Origin: Thiomicrorhabdus arctica DSM 13458
Lineage (GTDB): Bacteria; Pseudomonadota; Gammaproteobacteria; Thiomicrospirales; Thiomicrospiraceae
Direction: 5' to 3'
Length of the DNA stretch: 64,000 nt
Assembly: GCF_000381085.1 (NCBI RefSeq)
Contig: NZ_KB905899.1
Location: 930,001-994,000 of the forward strand
Shown: in pieces, positions 27,925-37,495 of the stretch
How the letters are laid out: each line of letters opens with the position of its first letter
Position numbering within the stretch: the stretch's first letter is position 1
Notes under the pieces: model-generated
Told to the model about the DNA's origin: nothing
Seen by the model: the letters and a program-made list of their open reading frames with translations, nothing else
The model's database searches: none
Position numbers and translations under genes: made by a program

Positions 27925-28845
27925 ATGAAATTAGCAATGATTGGCCTAGGCAGAATGGGAGCAAATATGGTTCGACGTCTAGCAAAAGATAATCATCAGA
28001 TCGTTGCCTACAATCGCTCAGAGCAAGTTGCAATTGACCTGGCAAAAGAAGATGAAAATATACAAGCGGTTACCTCATTTAAAGCCGTTATTGACAACCT
28101 AAGCGCACCGCGCATTATCTGGTTAATGGTGCCACATGAACACGTTGATACAACCATTGAAACCATCATTGAAGCGGGATTAGAGCCGGGTGATTTAATC
28201 ATTGATGGCGGTAATTCAAACTACAAGCAGTCTCAAAGACGCGAGTTGGAGTTGGAAGCAAGAGGTTATCGTTTTATGGACAGCGGAACCTCTGGCGGCG
28301 TCTGGGGTTTAGAGAATGGCTACAGTCTAATGGTTGGTGGTAAAAAAGAGACCGTTGCCTTGGTTGAACCCGCCCTGAAGTCTCTGGCCCCTTCATACGA
28401 TACGGGTTGGGGACATGTTGGACCTGCTGGCGCTGGGCATTATGTCAAAATGGTTCATAACGGAATTGAATACGGCATGATGCAAGCGTTTGCAGAAGGC
28501 TTTGAACTGATGGAAGATAAGCCGGGCATGGATTTAGACATGACGCAAATCTCACAAATATGGCAACACGGCAGCGTGGTTCGCTCATGGTTACTCGACT
28601 TAATTGCAGATGCCATGAAACAGGATGTCGCCTTAAGTGGCTTAAGTGATTATGTGGATGACTCTGGCGAAGGTCGCTGGACAATTGAAGCCTCTATCGA
28701 GCAAGCGGTTCCTGCACCCGTTTTGAGCTTGGCATTGCAAATGCGCTTCCGTAGCCGACAGGAAAATACCTACTCTGGCAAGGTTCTCAATGCGATGCGC
28801 GCAGGTTTTGGTGGGCACTCCATTAAACCAGTAAAAAACAAGTAA
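27925..28845 (+). CDS. gnd: 6-phosphogluconate dehydrogenase, short form
   Basis: Oxidative decarboxylation of 6-phosphogluconate to ribulose 5-phosphate. The N-terminal nucleotide fold AMIGLGRMGANMVRRL, the substrate site DSGTSGGVWGLENG and the catalytic Lys in HYVKMVHNGIEYG are intact. At 306 residues it is the short GndA/YqeC-type enzyme, which in characterised cases prefers NAD+, rather than the ~470-residue NADP+ enzyme. The ribosome site AAGGAG is well placed. It leads a three-gene operon with zwf and pgl covering the oxidative pentose phosphate branch. Confidence 0.95.
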   Translation: MKLAMIGLGRMGANMVRRLAKDNHQIVAYNRSEQVAIDLAKEDENIQAVTSFKAVIDNLSAPRIIWLMVPHEHVDTTIETIIEAGLEPGDLIIDGGNSNYKQSQRRELELEARGYRFMDSGTSGGVWGLENGYSLMVGGKKETVALVEPALKSLAPSYDTGWGHVGPAGAGHYVKMVHNGIEYGMMQAFAEGFELMEDKPGMDLDMTQISQIWQHGSVVRSWLLDLIADAMKQDVALSGLSDYVDDSGEGRWTIEASIEQAVPAPVLSLALQMRFRSRQENTYSGKVLNAMRAGFGGHSIKPVKNK

Positions 28846-28864
28846 CCTTACGGATGGACTTGAG

Positions 28865-30430
28865 ATGACAAAGCGAAAAGCAAGCAAACAGCCCTTGGAG
28901 GCTGAAACCCACGAGACCGGCAATGAAAGCATTGTGCTAGCAAAAGCAGCTGATCCATCCAATATTGTTATATTTGGTGCCACCGGTGATTTGACCAAAC
29001 GTAAGCTTATCCCTTCCCTTATTCGTATGCTCGATTGCGGATTAGTGCACAAAGACAGCCGAATTATTGGACTGGTGAATAAACGGAGCAAAGAAGAGTG
29101 GATTCAAATCCTCTTTGATGGTCTGGTGGAAATAGACCATGCCATTATTAAAAGCCCAAAAAAATGGAAGGCGTTTACCGAAAAATTGATTTTAGTGCCT
29201 GGCGACTTAAACCGGGATAAAAGCTATTCACTGCTAGCCGAAGCCATCCTTCCTCTAGGCAACTGCAAGCAAAAAAACGCGATGTTTTACTGTGCTATCC
29301 CCCCTGCTTGGTATGGCAAAGTCGCACAAGGTTTAGGAAAAGCAGGTTTAGTGTCAGAAGCCGAAGGTTACCGTAGAATTGTCATTGAAAAACCCTTTGG
29401 TATGAACCTGGAAACCTCTTTGGCGCTAAACGCTGAGTTACAAGCCGTTTTTAATGAAAATCAAATTTATCGAATAGACCATTATTTGGGAAAAGAAAGT
29501 GTCCAAAACCTATTAGTCTACCGCTTTGCCAACGGCATTATGGAACCACTCTGGAACCGAAACTACATTGATAATATACAAATCAATGTCTCTGAAACAT
29601 TAGGCATTGAGTACCGCGCACAATATTATGAAAAAGCAGGCGCCCTACGTGACATGATTCAAAGTCATCTCATGCAAGTCATGACTTTAGTGGCCATGGA
29701 ACCGCCGGTCGAATTCACAGAAGACGCTGTACGTGATGAAAAAATCAAAGTCCTACGTGCGGTACGACGATTTAAACCCGAAGATATTGACTCATTAACG
29801 GTTGCCGCTCAATATGCAAAAGGGGTGATACGTGGTGAAATCAAACCTGCCTACGTTGCAGAAGAAGGTGTCTCTCCAGACTCTGTCACTGAAACATTTG
29901 CGGCAGTACGCTTTCAAATTGATAACTGGCGTTGGCAAGGCGTTCCCTTTATTTTAACCTCTGGAAAACGTCTGCCGTGTCGAATGTCTGAAGTCATCAT
30001 TCGCTTCAAAAAACCGCCTTTTAATCTCTTTAATGAACACGCTTCACTGCCAACCTCCAACGCACTCATTTTCAGACTACAACCAGACAGTGGCATCGTC
30101 TTAAGAATAAACGCTAAAAAACCAGGTCAAACCACAGACAACGAAGTCATGGAAATGCATGCTCCTTATGCGAATACCGATGCGGTAGCGGATGCTTACG
30201 AAGTCCTTATGCATGATGTACTGACAGGAGATGGCACGCTGTTTTCTCGGGCAGATGAAGTCAATGAGTCCTGGGCTATTATAGAACCTATCCTAAATGC
30301 TTGGAAAAACCGGGTCTCAATTGATCGTTACCCCGCAGGAAGTTGTGAGATTACAGCAATGGATAAACTTACCAAAGACTGTTTGTGTGGCTGGTACCAA
30401 CCGGGCCAAGATCAGAGCAACGAGGAGTAA
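28865..30430 (+). CDS. zwf: Glucose-6-phosphate 1-dehydrogenase
   Basis: First enzyme of the oxidative pentose phosphate pathway, giving 6-phosphogluconolactone and reduced nicotinamide cofactor. The nucleotide-binding segment IFGATGDLTKRKL follows a ~35-residue polar extension, and the active-site motif RIDHYLGKESVQNLL is intact. 521 residues, slightly longer than usual because of that extension. An in-frame Met further in is not available before the conserved strand, so the annotated start is kept. 19 bases after gnd and 3 bases before pgl. Confidence 0.95.
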   Translation: MTKRKASKQPLEAETHETGNESIVLAKAADPSNIVIFGATGDLTKRKLIPSLIRMLDCGLVHKDSRIIGLVNKRSKEEWIQILFDGLVEIDHAIIKSPKKWKAFTEKLILVPGDLNRDKSYSLLAEAILPLGNCKQKNAMFYCAIPPAWYGKVAQGLGKAGLVSEAEGYRRIVIEKPFGMNLETSLALNAELQAVFNENQIYRIDHYLGKESVQNLLVYRFANGIMEPLWNRNYIDNIQINVSETLGIEYRAQYYEKAGALRDMIQSHLMQVMTLVAMEPPVEFTEDAVRDEKIKVLRAVRRFKPEDIDSLTVAAQYAKGVIRGEIKPAYVAEEGVSPDSVTETFAAVRFQIDNWRWQGVPFILTSGKRLPCRMSEVIIRFKKPPFNLFNEHASLPTSNALIFRLQPDSGIVLRINAKKPGQTTDNEVMEMHAPYANTDAVADAYEVLMHDVLTGDGTLFSRADEVNESWAIIEPILNAWKNRVSIDRYPAGSCEITAMDKLTKDCLCGWYQPGQDQSNEE

Positions 30431-30433
30431 GTA

Positions 30434-31099
30434 ATGGATCATTATCATATATATGACAATACCGAGCAGCTCGCGGAAGCCGCTGCTCATTTTATCGTTC
30501 AAAAAATCAATGAATGTTTACGTCATCAGCCCCGCTGCCGAATTGCACTGCCTGGAGGTAACACCCCAGCACCTTGTCTAGACAAACTCTCAAGGTTCGC
30601 TCTACCATGGGAGCAAATAGAGTGGTATATGGGGGATGAACGCTGTCTGCCTTCAGGAGATCGCGAACGTAATGATAGCATGGTGTCTAAAACACTTTTT
30701 AATGGACAAGGCCCCTCAAAAAAGCACTTTTACCCAATTAAAGCTGAATTAGGTGCCGAGGAAGCGGTTAAAGACTACCAACCCAAAATAGAGGCTTTCG
30801 ATGCGTTTGATATAGTTATTTTAGGCATGGGAGAAGACGGTCATACAGCCAGCCTATTTCCCAATAATAAGGCATTAACGAGCCAAGATTCGGTGGTTGC
30901 GGTATTCCATGCGCCAAAACTACCAGAAGAACGGGTTTCCTTAAGTCTAAACACACTCATCAAAGCAAAATACCGCATTGTTCTAACATCTGGTGAGAGT
31001 AAAAAAGAGGTCTTGAAAAGGTTGACGATGGGCGAAAAACTTCCCATCAGTCTCATTGGCCCTAAACATTGGTTTCTAGACCAAGCCGCTATAGGTTAA
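30434..31099 (+). CDS. pgl: 6-phosphogluconolactonase
   Basis: Hydrolyses 6-phosphogluconolactone, linking Zwf and Gnd. A 221-residue DevB/Pgl-type protein of the NagB superfamily: ALPGGNTPAPCLDKL, WYMGDERCLP and LGMGEDGHTASLFP are the family phosphate- and substrate-binding segments. It begins 3 bases after zwf, so the three genes are one operon with the complete oxidative branch. Confidence 0.94.
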   Translation: MDHYHIYDNTEQLAEAAAHFIVQKINECLRHQPRCRIALPGGNTPAPCLDKLSRFALPWEQIEWYMGDERCLPSGDRERNDSMVSKTLFNGQGPSKKHFYPIKAELGAEEAVKDYQPKIEAFDAFDIVILGMGEDGHTASLFPNNKALTSQDSVVAVFHAPKLPEERVSLSLNTLIKAKYRIVLTSGESKKEVLKRLTMGEKLPISLIGPKHWFLDQAAIG

Positions 31100-31301
31100 A
31101 TTTTCTCCATTCAAGCCCGTCAAAATGATGGACTACCCCCACCTAATGATTGAACACTAATTTCAAACGAGACACACCTAATCAGGTTACTTTACCACCC
31201 TACACTTGAGGGCAAACGCTTAGCACATGGTGGAAGCTTCTCTCATCAACTATTGAGGTGTATTGTGAGCGATTTGATTCAAAACTAGGTCGCCCTATTT
31301 A

Positions 31302-31313
31302 ACCAGGCCTGGT
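31302..31313. repeat. Iterated palindrome ACCAGGCCTGGT, copy 4 (intergenic)
   Basis: Exact copy between the convergent pgl and GH17-GT2 genes. The rest of this 265-base gap shows no clear gene or T-tailed terminator. Confidence 0.8.
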
Positions 31314-31364
31314 CAGTTCAAGTCATCTTTACGTTTTTTCTCACTCGCACATTTTGCAAGCGAG

Positions 31365-33995
31365 TTATTCAAGCGGCGGAGTGACGGTATGACACGCTGA
31401 TTTGTTGGCTTCAACCCCCACCCAAGCCGCAGATAATTTAGGCATAGCACTGATTAAAGACAAAATCAGAGCCGCTAAATAAGGAATGATTTGAACGACC
31501 ATAACGATTATCCATAATGTCGTTTCAAATGAGTCCAAGCCTACACGCCAAACAATCAACCCCATCAAAACCAGCAAAAGAGTTGCCATAAAGGTTTCCA
31601 TCCTGGCATCAATGAAGGCTTGGGTAAATGCTAGCGTATCCGCCTGTTTTGGCGTGCGTACAAAAGGCATTTGACGGCCGATGAATAAACCAGACAATAC
31701 CGCCATTGCAATCGCGTGGGACAAAGCTAAACCAGCAATTGCCGCGCATAAGGCGGTTATAAAAGAGGTTTTCACCTGCCCTATGTACAAAATTAGCATT
31801 TTGATGACTTTGAACCCAAAAAACGCAATCGGAATCAGTGAAAAAATCATCTGCGGTGCGTTGAATTCAATGGGATTGGCAATCATCAAAGCAGACCAGA
31901 CGATGGCCATCAGCGTGAAAATAAAGTTAAAACCATCCGCAATCCAAGGCAACCATCCCGCGACAAAATGATAACGCTGACCAGACTGGAGCTTGGTGCT
32001 TTTCCAGTGCAGCAAGGCTTTAGAATGTTCACGCAAAATCTGCATAGCACCATATGCCCATCGGTATCGCTGCTGCTTATAATCAATAAAAGTATCAGGC
32101 ATTAAACCTTTACCAAAACTCTGTTCAACATAGGCCGCCTGGTGACCATGCTCAAAAATTTTCAACCCTAAGTCGGCATCTTCGGTAATCGTCGTTTCAC
32201 CCCAACCACCTACTTCTTCGAGTACACTCCGACGCACAATGGTCATAGTGCCGTGCTGAATAATCGCATTACGCTCATTACGCGTAACCATACCGAGATG
32301 AAAAAATCCTTTATACTCTGCATAACACATCGCTTTAAAAGCATTTTGTTGATGATCACGATAATCTTGCGGTGCTTGCACAATGGCAATCTCAGGGTTG
32401 ATTAACTGGGCCGCAAGCTGTCTTAACCAACAAGGCTCAACCATATAGTCGCTGTCAATCACGGCAATGGCTTTGGCTTCAGGCACGGTCTGTTTTAGGG
32501 CAAAATTCAATGCACCTGCCTTATAACCCGCGAGTGGAGACTCATGAAAAAATCGGAAGCGTTCGCCCAGCAGCAGACAATGGGCTTCAACGGGTTCCCA
32601 AACCTCTGGATCCTGGGTGTTATTGTCGATCACAATGACTTCAAAGTTCGGGTAATCCATCTCAGCTAACGCATTTAAGGTTTCAATCATCATCTCTGGC
32701 GGTTCGCTGTATGCTGGAATATGTACCGAAACAAAAGGCAAGTTTTCATCGGTCGTCTCTGTCTCGATCAGCACCCTTCTGCGAGATTTATACCAAATCG
32801 CCTCAGCCCACTCATGTGCTTCCGTTAAAATCACCACCAAAACACCCACAACACCTAGCAACAGTAGTACACCCACCAGAGCACTTACCCAGCTTTGATA
32901 ATGGATTGAATAATCATAAACAAGCCATACAATCACAGACGAAGCCATGAACGATGAGCCCACCAAAAATCCACGACCACGGTTATCCAAAGTTGAACTA
33001 TCGATGAGTAAAACCATAATCAAAAAAATGGCCAACAAGACTGAAGATGCCGCAAGCAATCGCCACTCAGGCACGGCAATAATAGAGGAACGAAATTCAA
33101 ATTTTGCTTGGCGGTTAACGTCATATACTCCCCAATAACCGCCAACAGAGCCTTCTAGGCGATCTTTCCAGGGTTGGTCAAAAGCTTCCATGATATAAAA
33201 GGTATAATTTTCCTGATTGGCTCTTTCAATAAAACGGCGCAAGAACTTCGCCTCATTCGATTTAGACGCCGAAGCTTCCTTGATTGAGCGCCCACTACTT
33301 GGCCAACCTACCTCGGCAATCACAATAGGTTTATTAGGGAAAGTAGCTTTCAATAGATTCATTTTCTCAACGATATAATCTGTTGCTGAATCCATTGCAA
33401 TACCCTCCCAAAATGGCAGCATATGGACGGCAAGGTAATCTACATGTTCAGCTAATTCAGGGTGCTTTATCCATATATCCCATGGTTCAGCAGTACTCAC
33501 TGGAACGTCGACTTTACTGCGCAATGCATCAAGATAAGCAATCATCTGTTCTGGTGTTAAGTCCTTGCGTAATACCGATTCATTTCCCGCCATAACCCTA
33601 ACAATATTGTAGGGTTTGTTTTTGACTATGCTCACGAGGCTATCCAGCTCAATTTGATTGGTCTCGAGATTGTCATCCAGCCAAGCACCAAGAGCGACAT
33701 TAATTTTATACTTACTTGCTAAAGCCGGAATTTCACCAAAAACACCGTTCACCGTATAGGTACGAATGGCATGAGTTGATTGTGACAAAATCTGTATATC
33801 TTGTGCGACGGATTCACGTGAAGGATAAAGACTTGTAAACGGACTCTCGCCTTCTTGATAAGGAGAAAAAGCGAAACCGGGTATTTTATTAGGCCATGGT
33901 GGCTCTTGGCTTGGATTGTTAAAATAACCCCACAGACCAAAAACAAATAAAACAAATGCAAGTACAATTAAATAAGTATGTTTAGAACCAGTCAT
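31365..33995 (-). CDS. Membrane glucan synthase: GH17-like domain fused to family 2 glycosyltransferase
   Basis: An inner-membrane protein expected to build and remodel a beta-glucan. The start at 33995 (MTGSKHTYLIV) follows AGGAG at 8 bases; a 19-codon upstream extension is rejected. TM1 (~5-25) is followed by a periplasmic GH17-like domain (~40-310) with the acid/base Glu in MAGNES (~137) and the nucleophile Glu in VIAEVGWPSSG (~227). After more helices comes a processive GT2 domain: DSDYM (~513), TITEDAD (~604) and QQRYRW (~643), then four to five helices. Domain content matches NdvB-type proteins for cyclic or beta-1,3-glucans, but the product is not proven. 876 residues, monocistronic. 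Confidence 0.88.
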   Translation of the reverse strand: MTGSKHTYLIVLAFVLFVFGLWGYFNNPSQEPPWPNKIPGFAFSPYQEGESPFTSLYPSRESVAQDIQILSQSTHAIRTYTVNGVFGEIPALASKYKINVALGAWLDDNLETNQIELDSLVSIVKNKPYNIVRVMAGNESVLRKDLTPEQMIAYLDALRSKVDVPVSTAEPWDIWIKHPELAEHVDYLAVHMLPFWEGIAMDSATDYIVEKMNLLKATFPNKPIVIAEVGWPSSGRSIKEASASKSNEAKFLRRFIERANQENYTFYIMEAFDQPWKDRLEGSVGGYWGVYDVNRQAKFEFRSSIIAVPEWRLLAASSVLLAIFLIMVLLIDSSTLDNRGRGFLVGSSFMASSVIVWLVYDYSIHYQSWVSALVGVLLLLGVVGVLVVILTEAHEWAEAIWYKSRRRVLIETETTDENLPFVSVHIPAYSEPPEMMIETLNALAEMDYPNFEVIVIDNNTQDPEVWEPVEAHCLLLGERFRFFHESPLAGYKAGALNFALKQTVPEAKAIAVIDSDYMVEPCWLRQLAAQLINPEIAIVQAPQDYRDHQQNAFKAMCYAEYKGFFHLGMVTRNERNAIIQHGTMTIVRRSVLEEVGGWGETTITEDADLGLKIFEHGHQAAYVEQSFGKGLMPDTFIDYKQQRYRWAYGAMQILREHSKALLHWKSTKLQSGQRYHFVAGWLPWIADGFNFIFTLMAIVWSALMIANPIEFNAPQMIFSLIPIAFFGFKVIKMLILYIGQVKTSFITALCAAIAGLALSHAIAMAVLSGLFIGRQMPFVRTPKQADTLAFTQAFIDARMETFMATLLLVLMGLIVWRVGLDSFETTLWIIVMVVQIIPYLAALILSLISAMPKLSAAWVGVEANKSACHTVTPPLE

Positions 33996-34390
33996 TATTT
34001 GCACTCCTAGAGATGACAGCATACGAGGGTATATTTGACTATTCTCACCCATTTAGTGCCTTTTGGGGAGTTGAAACTAAAATAGTTTAATTTAGGCTGT
34101 TCATTTTAGACTAAATAAACCGACATCAAACTTGCGGATAATACACAGATTGAATGCTTGTTCGAAAGATTAACGCGCATGACTTGCTGTTTAAAGTATA
34201 GCACTCCACCATGAGAGACAGCGTTGTGTAAAGAGAAGGTGTTCATGTTCGATTTACTTGAACTGAACATTGAGCAGAACAATCTGTCAGTCAGGCATCA
34301 CTTATACATAAAACGCATATCTAAGAAATGGCTAAGCTAGGCAAGCCTGCTTTGTGAAGTTCCCCGTTAGAATCACTAAATTTCAGACAT
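33996..34390. other. Intergenic region without detectable gene
   Basis: About 400 bases between the GH17-GT2 gene and the tRNA-Leu terminator. It probably holds the promoter of the glucan synthase gene. I see no open frame with a ribosome site and no obvious RNA structure. Confidence 0.5.
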
Positions 34391-34427
34391 AAAAAAACCC
34401 CGTAAGCCATTGAGCTTACGAGGTTTT
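34391..34427 (-). terminator. Terminator of the pgsA-tRNA transcript
   Basis: A 14-bp stem with one mismatch (ACCCCGTAAGC / GCTTACGAGGT in the core), loop CATTGA, followed on the minus strand by seven Ts. It is directly downstream of tRNA-Leu. Confidence 0.93.
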
Positions 34428-34433
34428 AGAATA

Positions 34434-34520
34434 TGGTGCCCAGGGCCGGACTCGAACCGGCAAGGTGTTGCCACCGGGGGATTTTAAGTCCCCTGCGTCT
34501 ACCAATTTCGCCACCTGGGC
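34434..34520 (-). tRNA. tRNA-Leu (anticodon TAA)
   Basis: 87 nt with a genomically encoded CCA. On the minus strand it begins GCCCAGGTGGCGAAATTGG and ends CCTGGGCACCA, closing a 7-bp acceptor stem. A long variable arm typical of class II tRNAs is present and the anticodon loop reads ACTTAAAAT. Third tRNA of the Gly-Cys-Leu group, equivalent to leuZ after pgsA in E. coli. Confidence 0.95.
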
Positions 34521-34575
34521 AGATAGCTAACATTTAAAATGCTAAGTCAAAATTTATCAAATTTCCAAATGTAAA

Positions 34576-34649
34576 TGGAGGCGGAACCCGGAGTCGAACC
34601 GAGGTAGATGGATTTGCAATCCACTGCATAGCCACTTTGCTATTCCGCC
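34576..34649 (-). tRNA. tRNA-Cys (anticodon GCA)
   Basis: 74 nt with encoded CCA. It starts GGCGGAATAGC and ends TTCCGCCTCCA, with anticodon loop ATTGCAAAT and a GTTCGACTC T-arm. The middle tRNA of the cluster. Confidence 0.95.
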
Positions 34650-34657
34650 AATATATT

Positions 34658-34732
34658 TGGAGCGGGAAACGAGGATCGAACTCGCGACCCCAACCTTGGC
34701 AAGGTTGTGCTCTACCGCTGAGCTATTCCCGC
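34658..34732 (-). tRNA. tRNA-Gly (anticodon GCC)
   Basis: 75 nt with encoded CCA. It starts GCGGGAATAGCTCAGCGG and ends TTTCCCGCTCCA; anticodon loop CTTGCCAAG. First of three tRNAs cotranscribed behind pgsA, the same order (Gly-Cys-Leu) as glyW-cysT-leuZ in E. coli. Confidence 0.95.
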
Positions 34733-34836
34733 TTGATGTGGCGTATTATAGGGAATCGACTTTAAACGTCAAGCAATTTTTAGTAAAAATCCGAAAAGAA
34801 AGTTCAGTTAACAAGGCTTAAAGCACGAAAACAAAA

Positions 34837-35415
34837 TTATCCTTCTGATTTGACTGAACGGATGATTTCTGGCAATGCGGCTTTGGTATATTGAATCCAA
34901 GTAATCACCGTCAGGGTTGCTGCAAAGTACAACATTGGGAAACCGAGCTCGCCCCAATTGACACCCCACAACTCGCCACCGTACAACAACCACGTCAATG
35001 CGGCCAGCTGTGAAGCTGTCTTAAGCTTTCCTAAGTTAGACACGGCCACAACTTCACGAGCATTATTCTCAGCCATCCATTCACGTAAAGCTGATATGCC
35101 AATTTCACGCATCATAATTAAAACGGCTGAAATAATCACATAAATATTATCGTGATACTCTGCCGCGACGACAATCAGCGCCGCGGCCACAATCAACTTA
35201 TCCGCAACAGGATCCAGAAAAGCACCCAATTTACTATCAACACCTAATTTTCTGGCTAAATAGCCATCAAACCAATCGGTAATGGCGGCCACCATAAAGG
35301 CTAACCCTGCCCAGTAACGGGCGTCTTCTATCGGCGCGTAGTAACAGATCAAAAATACTGGAATTAAAACAACGCGTGACCAGGTCATCATCATCGGGAG
35401 GGATCGTAAATTCAT
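34837..35415 (-). CDS. pgsA: CDP-diacylglycerol-glycerol-3-phosphate 3-phosphatidyltransferase
   Basis: Makes phosphatidylglycerol phosphate in the inner membrane. The CDP-alcohol phosphotransferase signature DWFDGYLARKLGVDSKLGAFLDPVADK (with the D-x2-DG...G...D-x3-D metal residues) is intact. The start at 35415 (MNLRSLPMMMTWSRV) gives the family N-terminus; the frame runs 15 codons upstream without a ribosome site. 192 residues, four to five helices. It follows uvrC and precedes the three tRNAs, a conserved gammaproteobacterial block. Confidence 0.95.
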   Translation of the reverse strand: MNLRSLPMMMTWSRVVLIPVFLICYYAPIEDARYWAGLAFMVAAITDWFDGYLARKLGVDSKLGAFLDPVADKLIVAAALIVVAAEYHDNIYVIISAVLIMMREIGISALREWMAENNAREVVAVSNLGKLKTASQLAALTWLLYGGELWGVNWGELGFPMLYFAATLTVITWIQYTKAALPEIIRSVKSEG

Positions 35416-35495
35416 AATTTTCTTTTTTTCTTTAATAATAGATAGGAGGAATACTATCATAAGCTAAGAATGTTTAAGGTGATTCACCCCAGTTT

Positions 35496-37442
35496 TTATA
35501 AACTTCCATGAAAAAAATCATAGATTCGTTGTGCTTTGTCCTGACTGACCCCTTTGACTTTACTTAACTCAGAGATTGAAGCTAGCTTAACCTCCGTTAA
35601 TCCACCGAAGTGTAACAGTAAAATTTTTCGGGTTTTCGGCCCTATGCCTTCAATGGACTCTAAATTAGAATGGGTTTGCGCTTTGGTGCGTTTGGCTCTA
35701 TGCGCTGTAATAGCAAAGCGGTGTGCTTCATCACGAATATGGTTTATTAGATGTAATGCTATATCATCCGACTCTAAATCAATGCCTTGCATATTATAAG
35801 GCGTATAAAGCACCTCTAAGCCCGCCTTACGCCCCTCGCCTTTAGCAACAGAGACCAAAGGAATATTGTCTAACTCCAATCCCTTAAGAACCTCAATGGC
35901 TTGGTTCAGCTGACCCTTACCGCCATCCACGACAATTAAATCTGGTAACTGGGCCGATTCTGTTTTTAAACGACTGTAACGCCGCTCCAGGACTTGAAAC
36001 ATGGCGGCATAATCGTCGCCCCCAGTAATGCCTGAGATATTGAATTTTCGATAGGCCTGGGTGTTTGGAATACCTTCTGCAAACACTACACAACTTGCAA
36101 TCGTCAACTCGCCCATAGTATGACTAATATCAAAACACTCCATGTAGTTCGGCGGGTTCACTAACCCTAAAGCTTCTTGTAAGGCTTTGACGCGCTGAAC
36201 CTGAGTCGCTTTCTGGGTAACATGTTGCTTTAGCCCTGCATTGGCATTGGTTTGTGCTAACTTAATTAAACCTTTTGCGGTCTGTTGAACGGGCTGTTTT
36301 ATTTTAACCAGGCCTAGTCGTTTATCTTTTAACCACGACTCTAATCCAGCTTGCTCGGTTAATTTGATCGGCAGTAAAATTTCAGCAGGCACTGGATGAG
36401 ATTGATAGTGCTGGGTGACAAAAGCCGCTAACACGTCTTGTTCTTCGGCTGAATCCATATATTTTGGATAGAAGTGCTCACTGCCCCACAGGTTGCCACC
36501 TCGATACATCATTAAACAGACACAGACTTGATTAGCCTGTTCAGCCGTAACAATCACATCTATATCTTTAGTACCAGGTTGATTAATAAGATGCTGACTC
36601 TGTATCGCCCTTAAAGCCGCCACCTTATCGCGATAGGATGCTGCCTGTTCAAACTCTAAAGAGTCAGCTGCCTGCTCCATCTTTTCACCAAGCACTTCAA
36701 TGACCCTAAAGCTTTTGCCCTGCAGAAACATCAACGTATGCTCAACATCCTCTTGGTAGGCTTCCTTTGTCACCAATCCATCAACGCATGGGCCCGAACA
36801 GCGTTTAATTTGGTATTGCAGACACGGACGCGAACGATGGTTAAAAACGCTTTCGGCACACTGCCTTACTGGAAAAATCTTTTGTAAAGCCTGTAAGGTT
36901 TGATGGACCGCTGACGTATTTGGGAAAGGGCCAAAATACTCCCCTATTCGGCGCTTTGCGCCACGATGGTAACTTAATGCGGGATACTCTTTGCCTGTAG
37001 AAACATAAATAGAGGGATAAGATTTATCATCTCTAAAGAGAATATTGTATTTAGGTTTGTGGCGCTTAATGAGAGTGTTTTCGAGAATTAAGGCTTCGCT
37101 CTCTGTATCAGTGACCGTCACTTCAACTTTGGCAACCTGCTCAACCATAGAAGCCGTCTTGATCTCATCATGCCTTTTCTTAAAATAACTGCTGACTCGA
37201 CGTTTTAGATTTTTGGCCTTACCGACATAGATAATCACGCCTTTTTTATTCAACATCCGATAGACGCCAGGTCGCTGTGTTAACTGCTTTAAGAAAGCAT
37301 CTATATCAAATTCGAATAAAGCACTCCCTGACAGTTCCACAGGCGGCAAGCTATCTTCCTGCATATCGGTAGCTTGAATAAGTTCTGTCTGACTTTTGGC
37401 AGACTCACTATTTTTTAGAGTAGGCGTATTTTCTTGGGTCAT
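35496..37442 (-). CDS. uvrC: Excinuclease ABC subunit C
   Basis: Makes the two incisions in nucleotide excision repair. GIY-YIG domain (RPGVYRMLNKKGVIIYVGKAKNLKRRV) near residues 55-80, UVR motif (DSLEFEQAASYRDKVAALRAI), an RNase H-like domain (YMECFDISHTMGE...VVDGGKGQLNQA) and C-terminal helix-hairpin-helix repeats (LESIEGIGPKTRKILL). With the ATG at 37442 the protein is 648 residues, about 40 longer than E. coli UvrC because of a polar N-terminal extension. The frame opens 16 codons earlier, overlapping the promoter region of the divergent SppA gene. Confidence 0.95.
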   Translation of the reverse strand: MTQENTPTLKNSESAKSQTELIQATDMQEDSLPPVELSGSALFEFDIDAFLKQLTQRPGVYRMLNKKGVIIYVGKAKNLKRRVSSYFKKRHDEIKTASMVEQVAKVEVTVTDTESEALILENTLIKRHKPKYNILFRDDKSYPSIYVSTGKEYPALSYHRGAKRRIGEYFGPFPNTSAVHQTLQALQKIFPVRQCAESVFNHRSRPCLQYQIKRCSGPCVDGLVTKEAYQEDVEHTLMFLQGKSFRVIEVLGEKMEQAADSLEFEQAASYRDKVAALRAIQSQHLINQPGTKDIDVIVTAEQANQVCVCLMMYRGGNLWGSEHFYPKYMDSAEEQDVLAAFVTQHYQSHPVPAEILLPIKLTEQAGLESWLKDKRLGLVKIKQPVQQTAKGLIKLAQTNANAGLKQHVTQKATQVQRVKALQEALGLVNPPNYMECFDISHTMGELTIASCVVFAEGIPNTQAYRKFNISGITGGDDYAAMFQVLERRYSRLKTESAQLPDLIVVDGGKGQLNQAIEVLKGLELDNIPLVSVAKGEGRKAGLEVLYTPYNMQGIDLESDDIALHLINHIRDEAHRFAITAHRAKRTKAQTHSNLESIEGIGPKTRKILLLHFGGLTEVKLASISELSKVKGVSQDKAQRIYDFFHGSL

Positions 37443-37495
37443 AGGCTCGAACAGGGTAGAATTACAAAACTTGAAATTATTATAAGGCATTCAAA

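Noticed and set aside
31340-31370. Possible terminator at the end of the GH17-GT2 gene (CACTCGC...GCGAG)
   Set aside because: The stem overlaps the stop codon and no T-run follows on the minus strand.
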